A stretch of DNA of 51,088 bases from Tumebacillus flagellatus (GTDB lineage: Bacteria; Bacillota; Bacilli; Tumebacillales; Tumebacillaceae). A program made the translations under genes and the position numbers. Shown here piece by piece: positions 7,238 through 14,629 of the stretch. The notes beneath the pieces were generated by a model. It made no database searches. It was given only the letters and a program-made list of their open reading frames with translations, and was not told where the DNA came from. Location: contig NZ_JMIR01000035.1 of assembly GCF_000714935.1 (NCBI RefSeq), forward strand, positions 1 through 51,088, read 5' to 3'. The first letter of the stretch is position 1; the number at the start of each line of letters is the position of its first letter.

Positions 7238-7813
7238 TTACATCCGCCTATACACACGGGCTTCTGTCACCACCGCATCCAAGCGGGCGTCGTGCGGTTC
7301 CAAGGGAACGGCGTCCAGCATTTGCAACTCGTACGCCACCGCGATGCGCGGAGTGCCCGGCTTCAACTTCGGGAGGAAGCGGTCGTAATACCCGCCGCCG
7401 TAGCCCAAGCGGCCTCCTTCTCGGTCGAAGCCGACGCCGGGGAGGACGACGAGGTCGATCTCTTCCGCGTCCACCGTGTCGGAGCGGTTCGCGGGCTCGC
7501 GGATGTCGTACGCGCCGAGAATCACATCGTCTGCACAACGCAGCTTCACGGGGATGAGGCGGCGTTCGTCGACGATCGTGACGGGGGCGCAGACCGTCTT
7601 GCCTTGGGCGATGCCCCATTCAATCAAGCCGCGTGAAGAAACTTCGGCGCGGAAGTCGAGGTAGACGAGCATCGTGTTCGCCGCCTGCACCTCCGGCAGC
7701 GCGAGGAGGCGGTTGAGGATTTTTTGATCGAGTGCGGCGCGCGCTTCCACTGAAAGAGTCTGACGTTCATCCAGCAGACGGCGGCGCAGTGCTTTTTTTT
7801 CCGCGGGGTTCAT
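7238..7813 (-). CDS. 5-formyltetrahydrofolate cyclo-ligase
   Basis: 191 residues. N-terminal KKALRRRLLDERQTL and the C-terminal signature GVGFDREGGRLGYGGGYYDR (about 126-145) are diagnostic. The enzyme converts 5-formyl-THF to 5,10-methenyl-THF with ATP, salvaging one-carbon folate. AGGAGGG lies 6 bases before the ATG. It is convergent with the diguanylate cyclase, and no operon partner is visible. Confidence 0.93.
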   Translation of the reverse strand: MNPAEKKALRRRLLDERQTLSVEARAALDQKILNRLLALPEVQAANTMLVYLDFRAEVSSRGLIEWGIAQGKTVCAPVTIVDERRLIPVKLRCADDVILGAYDIREPANRSDTVDAEEIDLVVLPGVGFDREGGRLGYGGGYYDRFLPKLKPGTPRIAVAYELQMLDAVPLEPHDARLDAVVTEARVYRRM

Positions 7814-7849
7814 GGCGATCCCTCCTGTCGTGTCTCTTCCATGATAGCA

Positions 7850-8220
7850 TGGAACGATTTGCCCTGCTTGAATCTCCCGCGAATCCTCACACTAGCAAAA
7901 AAGACACCATCCAGCGCGGATTTTCCCGTTTGACGCTGCACTTCAACATCACCGCAAACCCCGCCGAGGTCAAAAAATTCACCACCGTCACCGACAGCCA
8001 CGGCATCGCGACGACGTTCGCGTTTGACGACTATCAAACCAGCCCCTACACGTTGATGCCGTTTGTCCTTACAGGCCCCGTTGGAAAAAACGAAACCTAC
8101 ACGATCAAGATCGCCGGCGGGCCGAACGGGTTGCACGACGCGTACGGACATGCGTTGGCGAGCGACGTCCTGTTCACGTTCAAAACGGCTGCCAACACGT
8201 TCATAGACCCGCGCCGAAGC
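7850..8220 (+). pseudogene. Orphan Ig-like (Big_5/SbsA-type) domain remnant
   Basis: An open stretch encodes one recognisable bacterial Ig-like domain: a TLHFNITANPAEVKKFTTV strand region, TYTIKIAGGPNGLHDAYGHA, and LFTFKTA at the end, as in S-layer and cell-wall surface proteins. There is no ribosome site or signal peptide before the ATG at 7850 and no additional domains. The frame runs without a stop into the ArsR-type gene, across a terminator. It is best read as the remains of a larger surface-protein gene. A tiny functional gene cannot be excluded. Confidence 0.45.
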
Positions 8221-8252
8221 CGCACAGATTCTGTCCAAGTACATGGGAATTT

Positions 8253-8298
8253 GATATCATTAAGAGAAGCCGGTCCGGGTGATCGGCTTTTCTTTTTT
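8253..8298 (+). promoter_or_regulatory. Possible leader promoter and terminator before the ArsR-type gene
   Basis: TGATATCAT at 8252-8260 resembles an extended -10. The stem GAGAAGCCG/CGGCTTTTC (8264-8272 and 8284-8292, one wobble) plus TTTTTT forms a convincing Rho-independent terminator that ends only 25 bases before the ATG at 8323. There is no room for a promoter after it, so the gene would be expressed by read-through, meaning the hairpin may be an attenuator. Alternatively it is the leftover terminator of the Ig-like gene. Confidence 0.5.
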
Positions 8299-8322
8299 GG
8301 AAAAAAGGAGGTGGCCGCCGCG

Positions 8323-8916
8323 ATGCAACTGAATCGGTTGTTTGAGTTTCACAAAGCGTTGGCCGATCTAACGCGCATCCGCATCTTGGCCCTGCTCGCC
8401 GGCGGCCCTTTGCACGGGCAAGCGCTGGCAGGCAAACTGGGCGTCACGCCGTCCACGATCACGCACCACATGACGAAGTTGCGCGACGCGGGGTTGATTC
8501 GCGAACATCGGGACAAAAACACGATCTACTTCTCGCTGAAGAAGGACGTGTTGGAACAGCATGCCTTCGCGATCGTCGACTTGGTGAACAAACCGGAACT
8601 CGCAGACGACGAGGAGACGCAGGCGGAGAAAGCCGACAAGCAGCGCCAAGCGGTGCTCGACAACTTCTTCGACGCGAACGGCCGCCTCAAGCAGATCCCG
8701 GCGCAGCGCAAGAAGCGACTGATGATCTTCGAGCACCTGTTGCGCGGCTTGAAAGCAGGTCGGACGTACACGGAATCGGAGATCAACGACTACATACGCA
8801 ACTACCACGACGACTGCGCGACGATTCGCCGCGAGTTTATCGCCAATCACTATATGTACCGCGAGAACGGGCTGTATGAGCTGAACCCGCCGGAGATGTG
8901 GGCGAAAATCGAATAA
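8323..8916 (+). CDS. ArsR-type HTH regulator with C-terminal DUF2087-like domain
   Basis: 197 residues. The N-terminal winged HTH (residues about 3-75) includes LTRIRILALLAGGPLHGQAL and TPSTITHHMTKLRDAGLIRE, an ArsR/SmtB-type fold without the usual metal-binding cysteines. The C-terminal part (about 105-195) contains DANGRLKQIPAQRKKRLMIF and ESEINDYIRNYHDDCATIRR, matching DUF2087, often attached to such HTHs. The ATG at 8323 has AAAGGAGG nine to ten bases upstream; a GTG at 8311 is too close to it. Ligand and target genes are unknown. The acetyltransferase gene follows by 31 bases and may be co-transcribed. Confidence 0.85.
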   Translation: MQLNRLFEFHKALADLTRIRILALLAGGPLHGQALAGKLGVTPSTITHHMTKLRDAGLIREHRDKNTIYFSLKKDVLEQHAFAIVDLVNKPELADDEETQAEKADKQRQAVLDNFFDANGRLKQIPAQRKKRLMIFEHLLRGLKAGRTYTESEINDYIRNYHDDCATIRREFIANHYMYRENGLYELNPPEMWAKIE

Positions 8917-8947
8917 GGGAGTCAAATGGCTTCGAGGAGGAGACAGC

Positions 8948-9502
8948 ATGAACTTGCGAAGAGACGGAGAGCGGGTGTACATTCGCCCGATGAAGCGGAG
9001 CGACGCCGCGGCGCTGTATGAAGTGCGGACGCGGAACTTGGATTTTTTTCAAACGTATGAGCCGATTCGGGCGAAGTTGGTGTTGAGCTTGGAAGATTAC
9101 CAAGCGCGGATCGAGGACGACATTCTGCATTGGCAAGAGCAGACGGGATATACGTTCGGGGTGTTTTTGCGGGAGACGGACGAGTTTGTCGGGCGCGTGT
9201 CGCTTAGCAACATCGTCTACGGCGCGTGGAAAAACTGCACGATCGGCTACTTCATGGACCAGCGGCACAACGGCAAGGGCTACACCACGGAAGCGGTCGC
9301 GCTCGCGGTCGACTTTGCGCTCACCGACGGCGGTCTGCACCGCGTTCAAGCGGCGGTGATGCCGTGGAACCAAGCGTCGATCCGCGTGGTGGAGAAAGTC
9401 GGGTTCCGTTTTGAAGGGCTGTCGAAGTGGTACTTGCAGATCAACGGCAAGTGGGAAGACCACAACATCTACGCCGTCACGCAAGAGGACTGGCACAAAT
9501 AG
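8948..9502 (+). CDS. RimJ/RimL-type GNAT N-acetyltransferase
   Basis: 184 residues covering one GNAT domain. It starts RDGERVYIRPMKRSDAAALY, contains FVGRVSLSNIVYGAWKNCTI and the acetyl-CoA pyrophosphate-binding RHNGKGYTTEA (about 106-116), and ends with NQASIRVVEKVGFRFEG. This is the ribosomal-protein-alanine acetyltransferase subgroup. The real acceptor could be a ribosomal protein N-terminus or another amine. GAGGAGGAG lies just before the ATG. It is downstream of the ArsR-type gene and ends at a two-way terminator. Confidence 0.88.
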   Translation: MNLRRDGERVYIRPMKRSDAAALYEVRTRNLDFFQTYEPIRAKLVLSLEDYQARIEDDILHWQEQTGYTFGVFLRETDEFVGRVSLSNIVYGAWKNCTIGYFMDQRHNGKGYTTEAVALAVDFALTDGGLHRVQAAVMPWNQASIRVVEKVGFRFEGLSKWYLQINGKWEDHNIYAVTQEDWHK

Positions 9503-9543
9503 AAAAACGCATGGGCACCCCCTTCCGTGTCCATGCGTTTTTG
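9503..9543. terminator. Bidirectional terminator between the GNAT and tetR genes
   Basis: AAAAACGCATGG (9503-9514) and CCATGCGTTTTT (9531-9542) form a 12-bp stem whose A- and T-tracts serve both converging genes. Confidence 0.85.
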
Positions 9544-9548
9544 TTATT

Positions 9549-10133
9549 TTATCCGTTGGCGAACCCTTGCATCAGCAAATCGACCATGCGCTCGGCGTTG
9601 CTTTCGTCGATATCCTCGATCTCGTTGATCATCGCCCAATGGACGCTGCTTTGCATCGCACCCCAGCAGATCAAGGCGGCGTCAATCGGGTCGACGGCGC
9701 GGAATTCGCAGCGGTTGATGCCGTGCTGGATGATCGCGGCGAGCTCCCGCAAGTTGCGGTTTTGCTCGTCGCGCATACGGGTGAGGACTTCGCGGTCCTT
9801 ATGCATCTGTGTGAGTTGTTCCATGTTCAACTTGTGGAACCTGACCATTTGCGGAAACTGCTTGATGTGAAACTTGGTGTACGCTAAGATTTTATCCCGT
9901 GCGCTCTCATGAGGCTCGGTAGCGGCGAGAAGTTCTCGCATGTATTTTTCCCGAAAATAGTGGATGACTTCGAACAGCAACGTTTGCTTGTCCTTGAAGT
10001 AGAGATAGACCGTTCCCTTGGCCACGCCTGCTTCTGCAGCGATTTGCTCAACTTTGGAATCGTGGAACCCTTTGGTTCCGAAAGCGCGGGCGGCGGATTG
10101 CAAGATCAGTTCGCGCTTGTCTGTGATTTCCAC
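9549..10133 (-). CDS. TetR-family repressor, likely of the adjacent exporter
   Basis: 194 residues from a GTG at 10133 (VEITDKRELILQSAARAFGT). A strong GAGGGGGG ribosome site lies just upstream, so the longer frame to 10175 is not used. The TetR HTH includes FHDSKVEQIAAEAGVAKGTV and YLYFKDKQTLLFEVI (about 20-55), followed by an all-helical ligand-binding region. It lies directly downstream of the DHA2 exporter in the same orientation. The promoter of that exporter contains two inverted repeats of the TetR-operator kind, so this protein probably represses the operon and is released by a drug-like substrate. Confidence 0.9.
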   Translation of the reverse strand: MEITDKRELILQSAARAFGTKGFHDSKVEQIAAEAGVAKGTVYLYFKDKQTLLFEVIHYFREKYMRELLAATEPHESARDKILAYTKFHIKQFPQMVRFHKLNMEQLTQMHKDREVLTRMRDEQNRNLRELAAIIQHGINRCEFRAVDPIDAALICWGAMQSSVHWAMINEIEDIDESNAERMVDLLMQGFANG

Positions 10134-10168
10134 GTGATCCCCCCTCTTTCTCGCACCTCTTCTATATA

Positions 10169-10210
10169 GATTCAACCTGAGTGCCGTGTGAGGGGCGCTC
10201 AGGTTGAATC
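10169..10210. repeat. 17-bp inverted repeat between exporter and tetR
   Basis: Arms 10169-10185 and 10194-10210 (GATTCAACCTGAGTGCC and its partner) pair fully apart from one G-U wobble, with an 8-base loop. On the transcribed minus strand no T-run follows, so it is a poor terminator. It may be an mRNA-processing or stabilising hairpin that sets the exporter/repressor ratio, or an operator. Confidence 0.65.
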
Positions 10211-10233
10211 TCGGATGAAGTCTGAAACGGTGT

Positions 10234-11874
10234 TTATTCTTGGACGGCCGTTTGAGCCGGTTTCACTTCTTGCTGCGGTTTGGCGTTATTCCCGCTGATC
10301 TTCATTTTACCCACGAACAGCGAGACAATCAAACCGGCGGCGCAGAACCAGATCGAAACGCCGTAGATCGAGTGCAGGGAGTCGAGCAAAGAGTCTTTCA
10401 GAATCGGCGTCACTTGCGTCGCAAACAGATCGGAAATCTGCTTCGGCAGTTGCTTCAAGAAGTCGGCGTTCAACAGCGAGGAATACAGACCTTGGGGGTT
10501 GTTGTGCGCCATGTCGAGCAGTTTTTCGGAATTCGGGCCCATCTGGCTGAGAATCGGGTCGAGTTTGTTGCCGATGTCGCCGATCGAACGGTGGTTGAAC
10601 ACCGCGCCGAGCATCGCGATCCCGACGGTGCCGCCGATCGAGCGGAAGAACGCGTTGGACGACATGACCGTGCCGCGCATCTGCATCGGGAACGCTTCTT
10701 GCAACGCAATCCCGAGCGACGGCATGATCAAGCCCATGCCAAGGCCGAGCACGATCATTTCAATAGAAGCTTTCAATTGCGTCGTGTCGAGGCCCAGTTG
10801 GCCGAACAGAGCGAAAGCGACCATCATGATCCCCATACCCGCGACCAGCATCGGACGCAAGCCGACTTTGATCAAGAGGCGCGATCCGAGGATCGAGGTG
10901 ACGATCATCCCGAGCATCATCGGGGTCATCGTGGACGCGGCTTTCGTCGCCGACATTCCGACAACGCCTTGCATGAGCAGCGGAGTGAACGTCAGCGCGC
11001 CGAACATGCCAAGCGACATGAGGAAGCCGATCAAGTTGACGATCGAGTAGGTTTTGTTCTTGAAGAGGCTGAGCGGCAAGATCGGGTCTTTCGCTTTGCT
11101 TTCCGCGATCAGGAAGAAGATCAAGAACACGGCGAAACCTGCAAACAGCGAGATGATCTGCCAAGAGCCCCACGCATAGTTCTTGCCGCCCAGCGAGAGC
11201 GCCAAGAGCAAGGAGACGATGGAGATGACCATCGTGAAAATGCCGAACCAGTCGATGGAGACTTCCTTCTTCTGGAACGCACCTTCAAGGCCGAACCAGA
11301 TGAACACGGTAGCGATGATGCCAAACGGAAGGTTGATGTAGAAGATCCAGCTCCAGTTCCAGTGGTCGACGATCCAGCCGCCCAATTGCGGGCCGAGAAC
11401 GGAAGAGAGACCGAAGACTGCCATGAACATCCCTTGGAACTTCGCGCGGGACGCGCCGGTGGTGATGTCGCCGATGATCGTCATCGCAAGCGGCATCAGC
11501 ATCCCGCCGCCAATCCCTTGGATCGCGCGGTAAATCGTCAATTGCATCATCGAATCGGCCAAGCCGCAGAGGGCGGAACCGATGATGAAGATAATCATCC
11601 CGATCAGGTACAGAGAGCGGCGGCCGAAGATGTCGGCGAGCTTCCCGGCGATCGGAACGACCGAGGTGGACGTCAACAAGTATGCGGTGGTAATCCAGGT
11701 CAACAGTTCGATGTGACCCAGTTGCCCGATGATCGTCGGCATCGCGGTGCCGACAACCGTTTGGTCAAGAGACGAGAAAAACAATCCGAGCAACAACCCG
11801 ATGATGACCAGCGTCCGTTTCTTGCTCGGTGCGGCCAGATCGGTCGGTTGTGCTCCAACAGCTTGTTCTGACAT
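10234..11874 (-). CDS. DHA2-family MFS drug:H+ antiporter (EmrB/QacA type)
   Basis: 546 residues with 14 predicted membrane helices. Motifs include LDQTVVGTAMPTIIGQLG (helix 1, motif D1), GKLADIFGRRSLYLIG (motif A) and GLSSVLGPQLGGWIVD (motif C), all characteristic of 14-TM exporters. It would expel hydrophobic or cationic drugs using the proton gradient. AGGAGTG lies about 8 bases before the ATG. It is first in a two-gene operon with tetR and has a consensus promoter carrying two operator-like palindromes. The substrate cannot be deduced. Confidence 0.93.
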   Translation of the reverse strand: MSEQAVGAQPTDLAAPSKKRTLVIIGLLLGLFFSSLDQTVVGTAMPTIIGQLGHIELLTWITTAYLLTSTSVVPIAGKLADIFGRRSLYLIGMIIFIIGSALCGLADSMMQLTIYRAIQGIGGGMLMPLAMTIIGDITTGASRAKFQGMFMAVFGLSSVLGPQLGGWIVDHWNWSWIFYINLPFGIIATVFIWFGLEGAFQKKEVSIDWFGIFTMVISIVSLLLALSLGGKNYAWGSWQIISLFAGFAVFLIFFLIAESKAKDPILPLSLFKNKTYSIVNLIGFLMSLGMFGALTFTPLLMQGVVGMSATKAASTMTPMMLGMIVTSILGSRLLIKVGLRPMLVAGMGIMMVAFALFGQLGLDTTQLKASIEMIVLGLGMGLIMPSLGIALQEAFPMQMRGTVMSSNAFFRSIGGTVGIAMLGAVFNHRSIGDIGNKLDPILSQMGPNSEKLLDMAHNNPQGLYSSLLNADFLKQLPKQISDLFATQVTPILKDSLLDSLHSIYGVSIWFCAAGLIVSLFVGKMKISGNNAKPQQEVKPAQTAVQE

Positions 11875-11923
11875 GTGTGTATCACTCCTACTCCTACTTG
11901 GTTGGTCTTTGTCTGTTCGGTGA

Positions 11924-11979
11924 TGACTGACGGGTCAGTCACGAGAGCTATTATAGAATGACCCGCAGGTCAGTGTCAA
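11924..11979 (-). promoter_or_regulatory. Consensus promoter with two TetR-type operators
   Basis: On the minus strand TTGACA (11974-11979) and TATAAT (11950-11955) are separated by 18 bases. One inverted repeat, TGACC-N4-GGTCA (11959-11972), sits between the two boxes. A second, TGACTGACGGGTCAGTCA (11924-11941, 8-bp arms), lies just downstream of the start point. Both share TGAC/GTCA half-sites, so the same repressor, most likely the TetR encoded in this operon, could occupy both. Confidence 0.85.
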
Positions 11980-12078
11980 CTCTTTTCAAAAAAATGGGTG
12001 GTTGCACATTCGACCTCCCGAGCAAAATAAGGTATTCTGTTCCTGTTGAGTCAACATGAAGAGCGGGGAGATTTTTGG

Positions 12079-13272
12079 ATGGAGAACTTAGAGCAACTGC
12101 TGCTGGAGAAAGTACCGGACGGAGCGCTGACGCAAGCGACGCTCAACAACGTCCGCAAGAAAGACCCGGCGGGTTTTTCCAAAGTCGATGTGAAGCCGGT
12201 GAAGTTACGAGACGAGCTGTTCTACCAGTTCAGCTACTACTATAGCCAGAAGGTTCAGCACGAGAATTTGACTCCGAGTGAAGCGGCTCAGAAGATGCTG
12301 GCTCTATTTGAGGAAGTGTTCAAGCAGGGCCTCCTGCACACGGCGGACGCCGATTACCAAGTGTTGATTTCCAAGAAAGGCAAAGTCACGATCTTGAAAA
12401 AAGCCCCTACCCGCACTCGGGTGGAGCTTTCGCACAACCGCAAGAAGCAGTATCTGCTGGAAGAGGGCACGCCGATTCCTTTTTTGGTGGAGTTGGGCGT
12501 GATGACGGCGGAAGGCAAAGTCGTGGCGAAGCGGTATGACAAATTCCGCCAGATCAATCGTTTCTTGGAGATGATCGAGGATGTGGTGCCGAGTCTTCAT
12601 CAGGAGCGGACGCTGAACATCGTGGACTTCGGGTGCGGGAAATCGTATCTGACGTTTGCGCTGTATCATTATCTGCACGAGATTCGCGGGTTGAACTTGA
12701 ACGTGATCGGGTTGGATCTGAAGGAAGACGTGATCGCGCATTGCAACGCGATGTGCGCGCGGTTCGGGTACGGCGAGAATTTGAAGTTTCTCGTGGGCGA
12801 CATCGCGCAGTACAACGAGTTGGACCGCGTGGACATGGTGGTGACGCTCCATGCGTGCGACACCGCGACCGATGCGGCGCTGGAGAAAGCGGTGCGTTGG
12901 GAGGCGGACGTGATTCTGTCGGTGCCGTGCTGCCAGCATGAGTTGTTTGCGCAAGTGGAGAACGAGACGCTCTCGCCGATGCTCCGGCACGGGATCATCA
13001 AGGAGCGGTTTGCGGCGCTGGCGACCGATTCGGTGCGGGCGCACCTGTTGGACATCGTTGGGTACAAAACGCAGCTGCTCGAATTCATCGACATGGAGCA
13101 CACGCCGAAAAACCTCCTGATCCGCGCCGTGAAAAGCAAAACAACCGCCGCGGAGCGGGACAAGCTGGTGCAGAGCTATCTAGAATTCAAACGCTTCCTG
13201 CACATTGAGCCCTATCTGGAAAGGGCGCTCGCGGACCGTCTTGAGATTCCGCAAGTGGATATGTTAAAATAA
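12079..13272 (+). CDS. Class I SAM-dependent methyltransferase (Methyltransf_32-like)
   Basis: 397 residues. A helical N-terminal region (about 1-150) precedes a Rossmann methyltransferase fold with NIVDFGCGKSYLTFAL (SAM-binding motif I, about 182-197), NVIGLDLKEDVI (motif II) and VVTLHACDTATDAAL, with VPCCQHEL shortly after. These are typical of the conserved Methyltransf_32 family of unknown substrate; RNA or a small molecule is possible. The ATG at 12079 is chosen for GGGGAG eight bases upstream; an upstream TTG at 12046 lacks a ribosome site. Its last codons contain a promoter-like sequence for the antisense RNA that follows. Confidence 0.85.
   Translation: MENLEQLLLEKVPDGALTQATLNNVRKKDPAGFSKVDVKPVKLRDELFYQFSYYYSQKVQHENLTPSEAAQKMLALFEEVFKQGLLHTADADYQVLISKKGKVTILKKAPTRTRVELSHNRKKQYLLEEGTPIPFLVELGVMTAEGKVVAKRYDKFRQINRFLEMIEDVVPSLHQERTLNIVDFGCGKSYLTFALYHYLHEIRGLNLNVIGLDLKEDVIAHCNAMCARFGYGENLKFLVGDIAQYNELDRVDMVVTLHACDTATDAALEKAVRWEADVILSVPCCQHELFAQVENETLSPMLRHGIIKERFAALATDSVRAHLLDIVGYKTQLLEFIDMEHTPKNLLIRAVKSKTTAAERDKLVQSYLEFKRFLHIEPYLERALADRLEIPQVDMLK
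13241..13269 (+). promoter_or_regulatory. Promoter candidate for the antitoxin RNA
   Basis: TTGAGA (13241-13246) and TTAAAA (13264-13269) with 17-base spacing lie in the 3' end of the methyltransferase gene and point into the toxin-antitoxin locus. Confidence 0.5.
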
Positions 13273-13275
13273 AGA

Positions 13276-13412
13276 AAGACCCTAGGTGCGGGTAACACCT
13301 ACGGTCGATTGCACAAAGGAATGACCCTCGTTTGAGGGTGGTTGGCTCTCTATTTTTTTGGGAAATAGACCGCGCGAATCGGGCAGACTCAGGCGGTCTA
13401 TTTTTGTTTTTT
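13276..13412 (+). ncRNA. Antitoxin antisense RNA of a type I toxin-antitoxin pair
   Basis: The inferred transcript starts near 13276 and ends at the hairpin AAATAGACCGC/GCGGTCTATTT (13363-13373 and 13393-13403) followed by a T-run. It contains a stem around CACCTA and a GACCCTC/GAGGGT stem. It is antisense to the 3' end and stop codon of the toxin gene on the other strand, as in txpA/RatA-type pairs. The boundaries are inferred from promoter- and terminator-like sequences only. Confidence 0.65.
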
Positions 13413-13481
13413 AAACGACAGAATTGCTACGATCAGAAGTCCGAAGGTAAGCATGAGGTAAAGTGCCTCGAAAACTGTCAT
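13398..13481 (-). CDS. Small holin-like toxin (type I toxin-antitoxin)
   Basis: This 27-codon gene begins MTVFEALYLMLTFGLLIVAI and ends with a basic SFKKQK tail: a single membrane helix with a charged end, as in the Hol_Tox family of Bacillota small toxins. AAGGAGGTG stands 6-7 bases before the ATG, a near-perfect ribosome site that supports translation despite the size. An extended -10 promoter (TGGTATAAT, minus strand, near 13557-13565) lies about 75 bases upstream. The message carries a 13-base sequence at 13509-13521 whose exact inverse occurs at 13336-13348, so its 5' and 3' ends can pair, a known way to keep such toxins silent. Overproduction would damage the membrane (family knowledge). 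Confidence 0.85.
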   Translation of the reverse strand: MTVFEALYLMLTFGLLIVAILSFKKQK

Positions 13482-13590
13482 TCTGCTCACCTCCTTACAT
13501 ACGGAGATGAGCCAACCACCCTTGCTGCGAGCCGTTATTCAATTGTGCTAGTTCGAATTATACCATAGGGAAATTATAGTTTGGAATGCT

Positions 13591-13630
13591 TAAAAGAGCA
13601 GCATCCGACTTACTGGATGCTGCTTTCTTC
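13591..13630. terminator. Terminator after the PAP2 gene
   Basis: AGCAGCATCC (13598-13607) and GGATGCTGCT (13615-13624) form a 10-bp stem with an 8-base loop. T-rich sequence follows on both strands. Confidence 0.75.
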
Positions 13631-13631
13631 A

Positions 13632-14495
13632 TTAAATGCCCTTCTTCCCCGGATACCACCCCAGCTTCACAAACAGCCACGGTACCCCCAGCGTCGCGCC
13701 GAAGCCGACGAAGGCGTAGCGGAGCAGGTCCATGACTCCGTTTTCGGGGAGGGCGGTTTTTAAGACGAAGCGCAGCAGGAAGACGAGCAACAACCCGAGC
13801 AGCGTCGGCACCACTCGATCTTGCCAACGTTTCGGCAATTGCATCCCCACACGCTTGCTCTCCAACAAATACCCGATCCACCCCCCCAGCAAAAACCCCA
13901 CCAACTTCATCCCGTCCGTCTGGTGGTAAAACGCCAGCAACACCAACGGAAACAACAACCCCAGCGCCACTTTCACGCTGTGCCCGAGCTTGCGCACAAA
14001 CGTCGCGTCCGCCCACGCCATTCCGCTGACGAAACACAACCCGAACACCAAACCACCCGCCACGTCAATCGGCCAGTGCACGCCCAAATACAACCGCGAA
14101 AACATGATCGTCAAGATCACAAACGCCGCCAGCAGCGCAAACCACTTTTTCTTCACGACGGAAGCCAAATACCCCCAGTACGTCGCCGATCCCTGCGAAT
14201 GCCCGCTTGGAAACGACATCCCCGTCGCCGACGACGTGTACAAACTGCGAATCCCCTCGACCCCGATCGGCCGCGGCGTCGAGAAGAAAAACTTCAACCA
14301 CGCATTCACAAACATCGAACACGCCAGCACGATCGCCAGCCGAATCCCCACCCGCTTGTTCACCGCATAATAAATCAACGGCACCGTCGCGATGTAAAAC
14401 TCCTCGTCCCCGATAAACGAAAACCCGATCATCAACTTGTCCATCCACGGCGACGCCACGGTCTGAATCGCCTGCAACATCTCCACTTGTGTCAC
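13632..14495 (-). CDS. PAP2-superfamily membrane phosphatase
   Basis: 287 residues from a GTG at 14495 with GGGGG upstream; the frame is open to 14579, but the family usually starts near this point. The three-part PAP2 signature is present: KFFFSTPRP (motif 1, KxxxxxxRP-like), SFPSGHSQGS (motif 2) and SRLYLGVHWPIDV (motif 3, with catalytic His). Several membrane segments, including two or three extra hydrophobic helices at the C-terminus, make it longer than minimal family members. It probably dephosphorylates undecaprenyl pyrophosphate, a phospholipid or a similar lipid phosphate at the membrane surface. It stands alone, divergent from the ABC-F gene. Confidence 0.88.
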   Translation of the reverse strand: MTQVEMLQAIQTVASPWMDKLMIGFSFIGDEEFYIATVPLIYYAVNKRVGIRLAIVLACSMFVNAWLKFFFSTPRPIGVEGIRSLYTSSATGMSFPSGHSQGSATYWGYLASVVKKKWFALLAAFVILTIMFSRLYLGVHWPIDVAGGLVFGLCFVSGMAWADATFVRKLGHSVKVALGLLFPLVLLAFYHQTDGMKLVGFLLGGWIGYLLESKRVGMQLPKRWQDRVVPTLLGLLLVFLLRFVLKTALPENGVMDLLRYAFVGFGATLGVPWLFVKLGWYPGKKGI

Positions 14496-14629
14496 GTCCG
14501 ACTTGCCCCCTTGTCCTCGATGCTCTTCTTTCATACATATGAGGACACGCGCGCGACTAGGCTTTTTTTTCCCCTTCATGTGCGTTACACTAAAAAGAAC
14601 CAGTTTTGAAAGAGATAAGGTGATCCTAT

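Noticed and set aside
7732-8916. A 394-residue Ig-like/ArsR fusion protein
   Set aside because: A ribosome site and ATG at 8323 and a terminator between the two parts show separate units; the start at 7732 lies inside the cyclo-ligase gene on the other strand.
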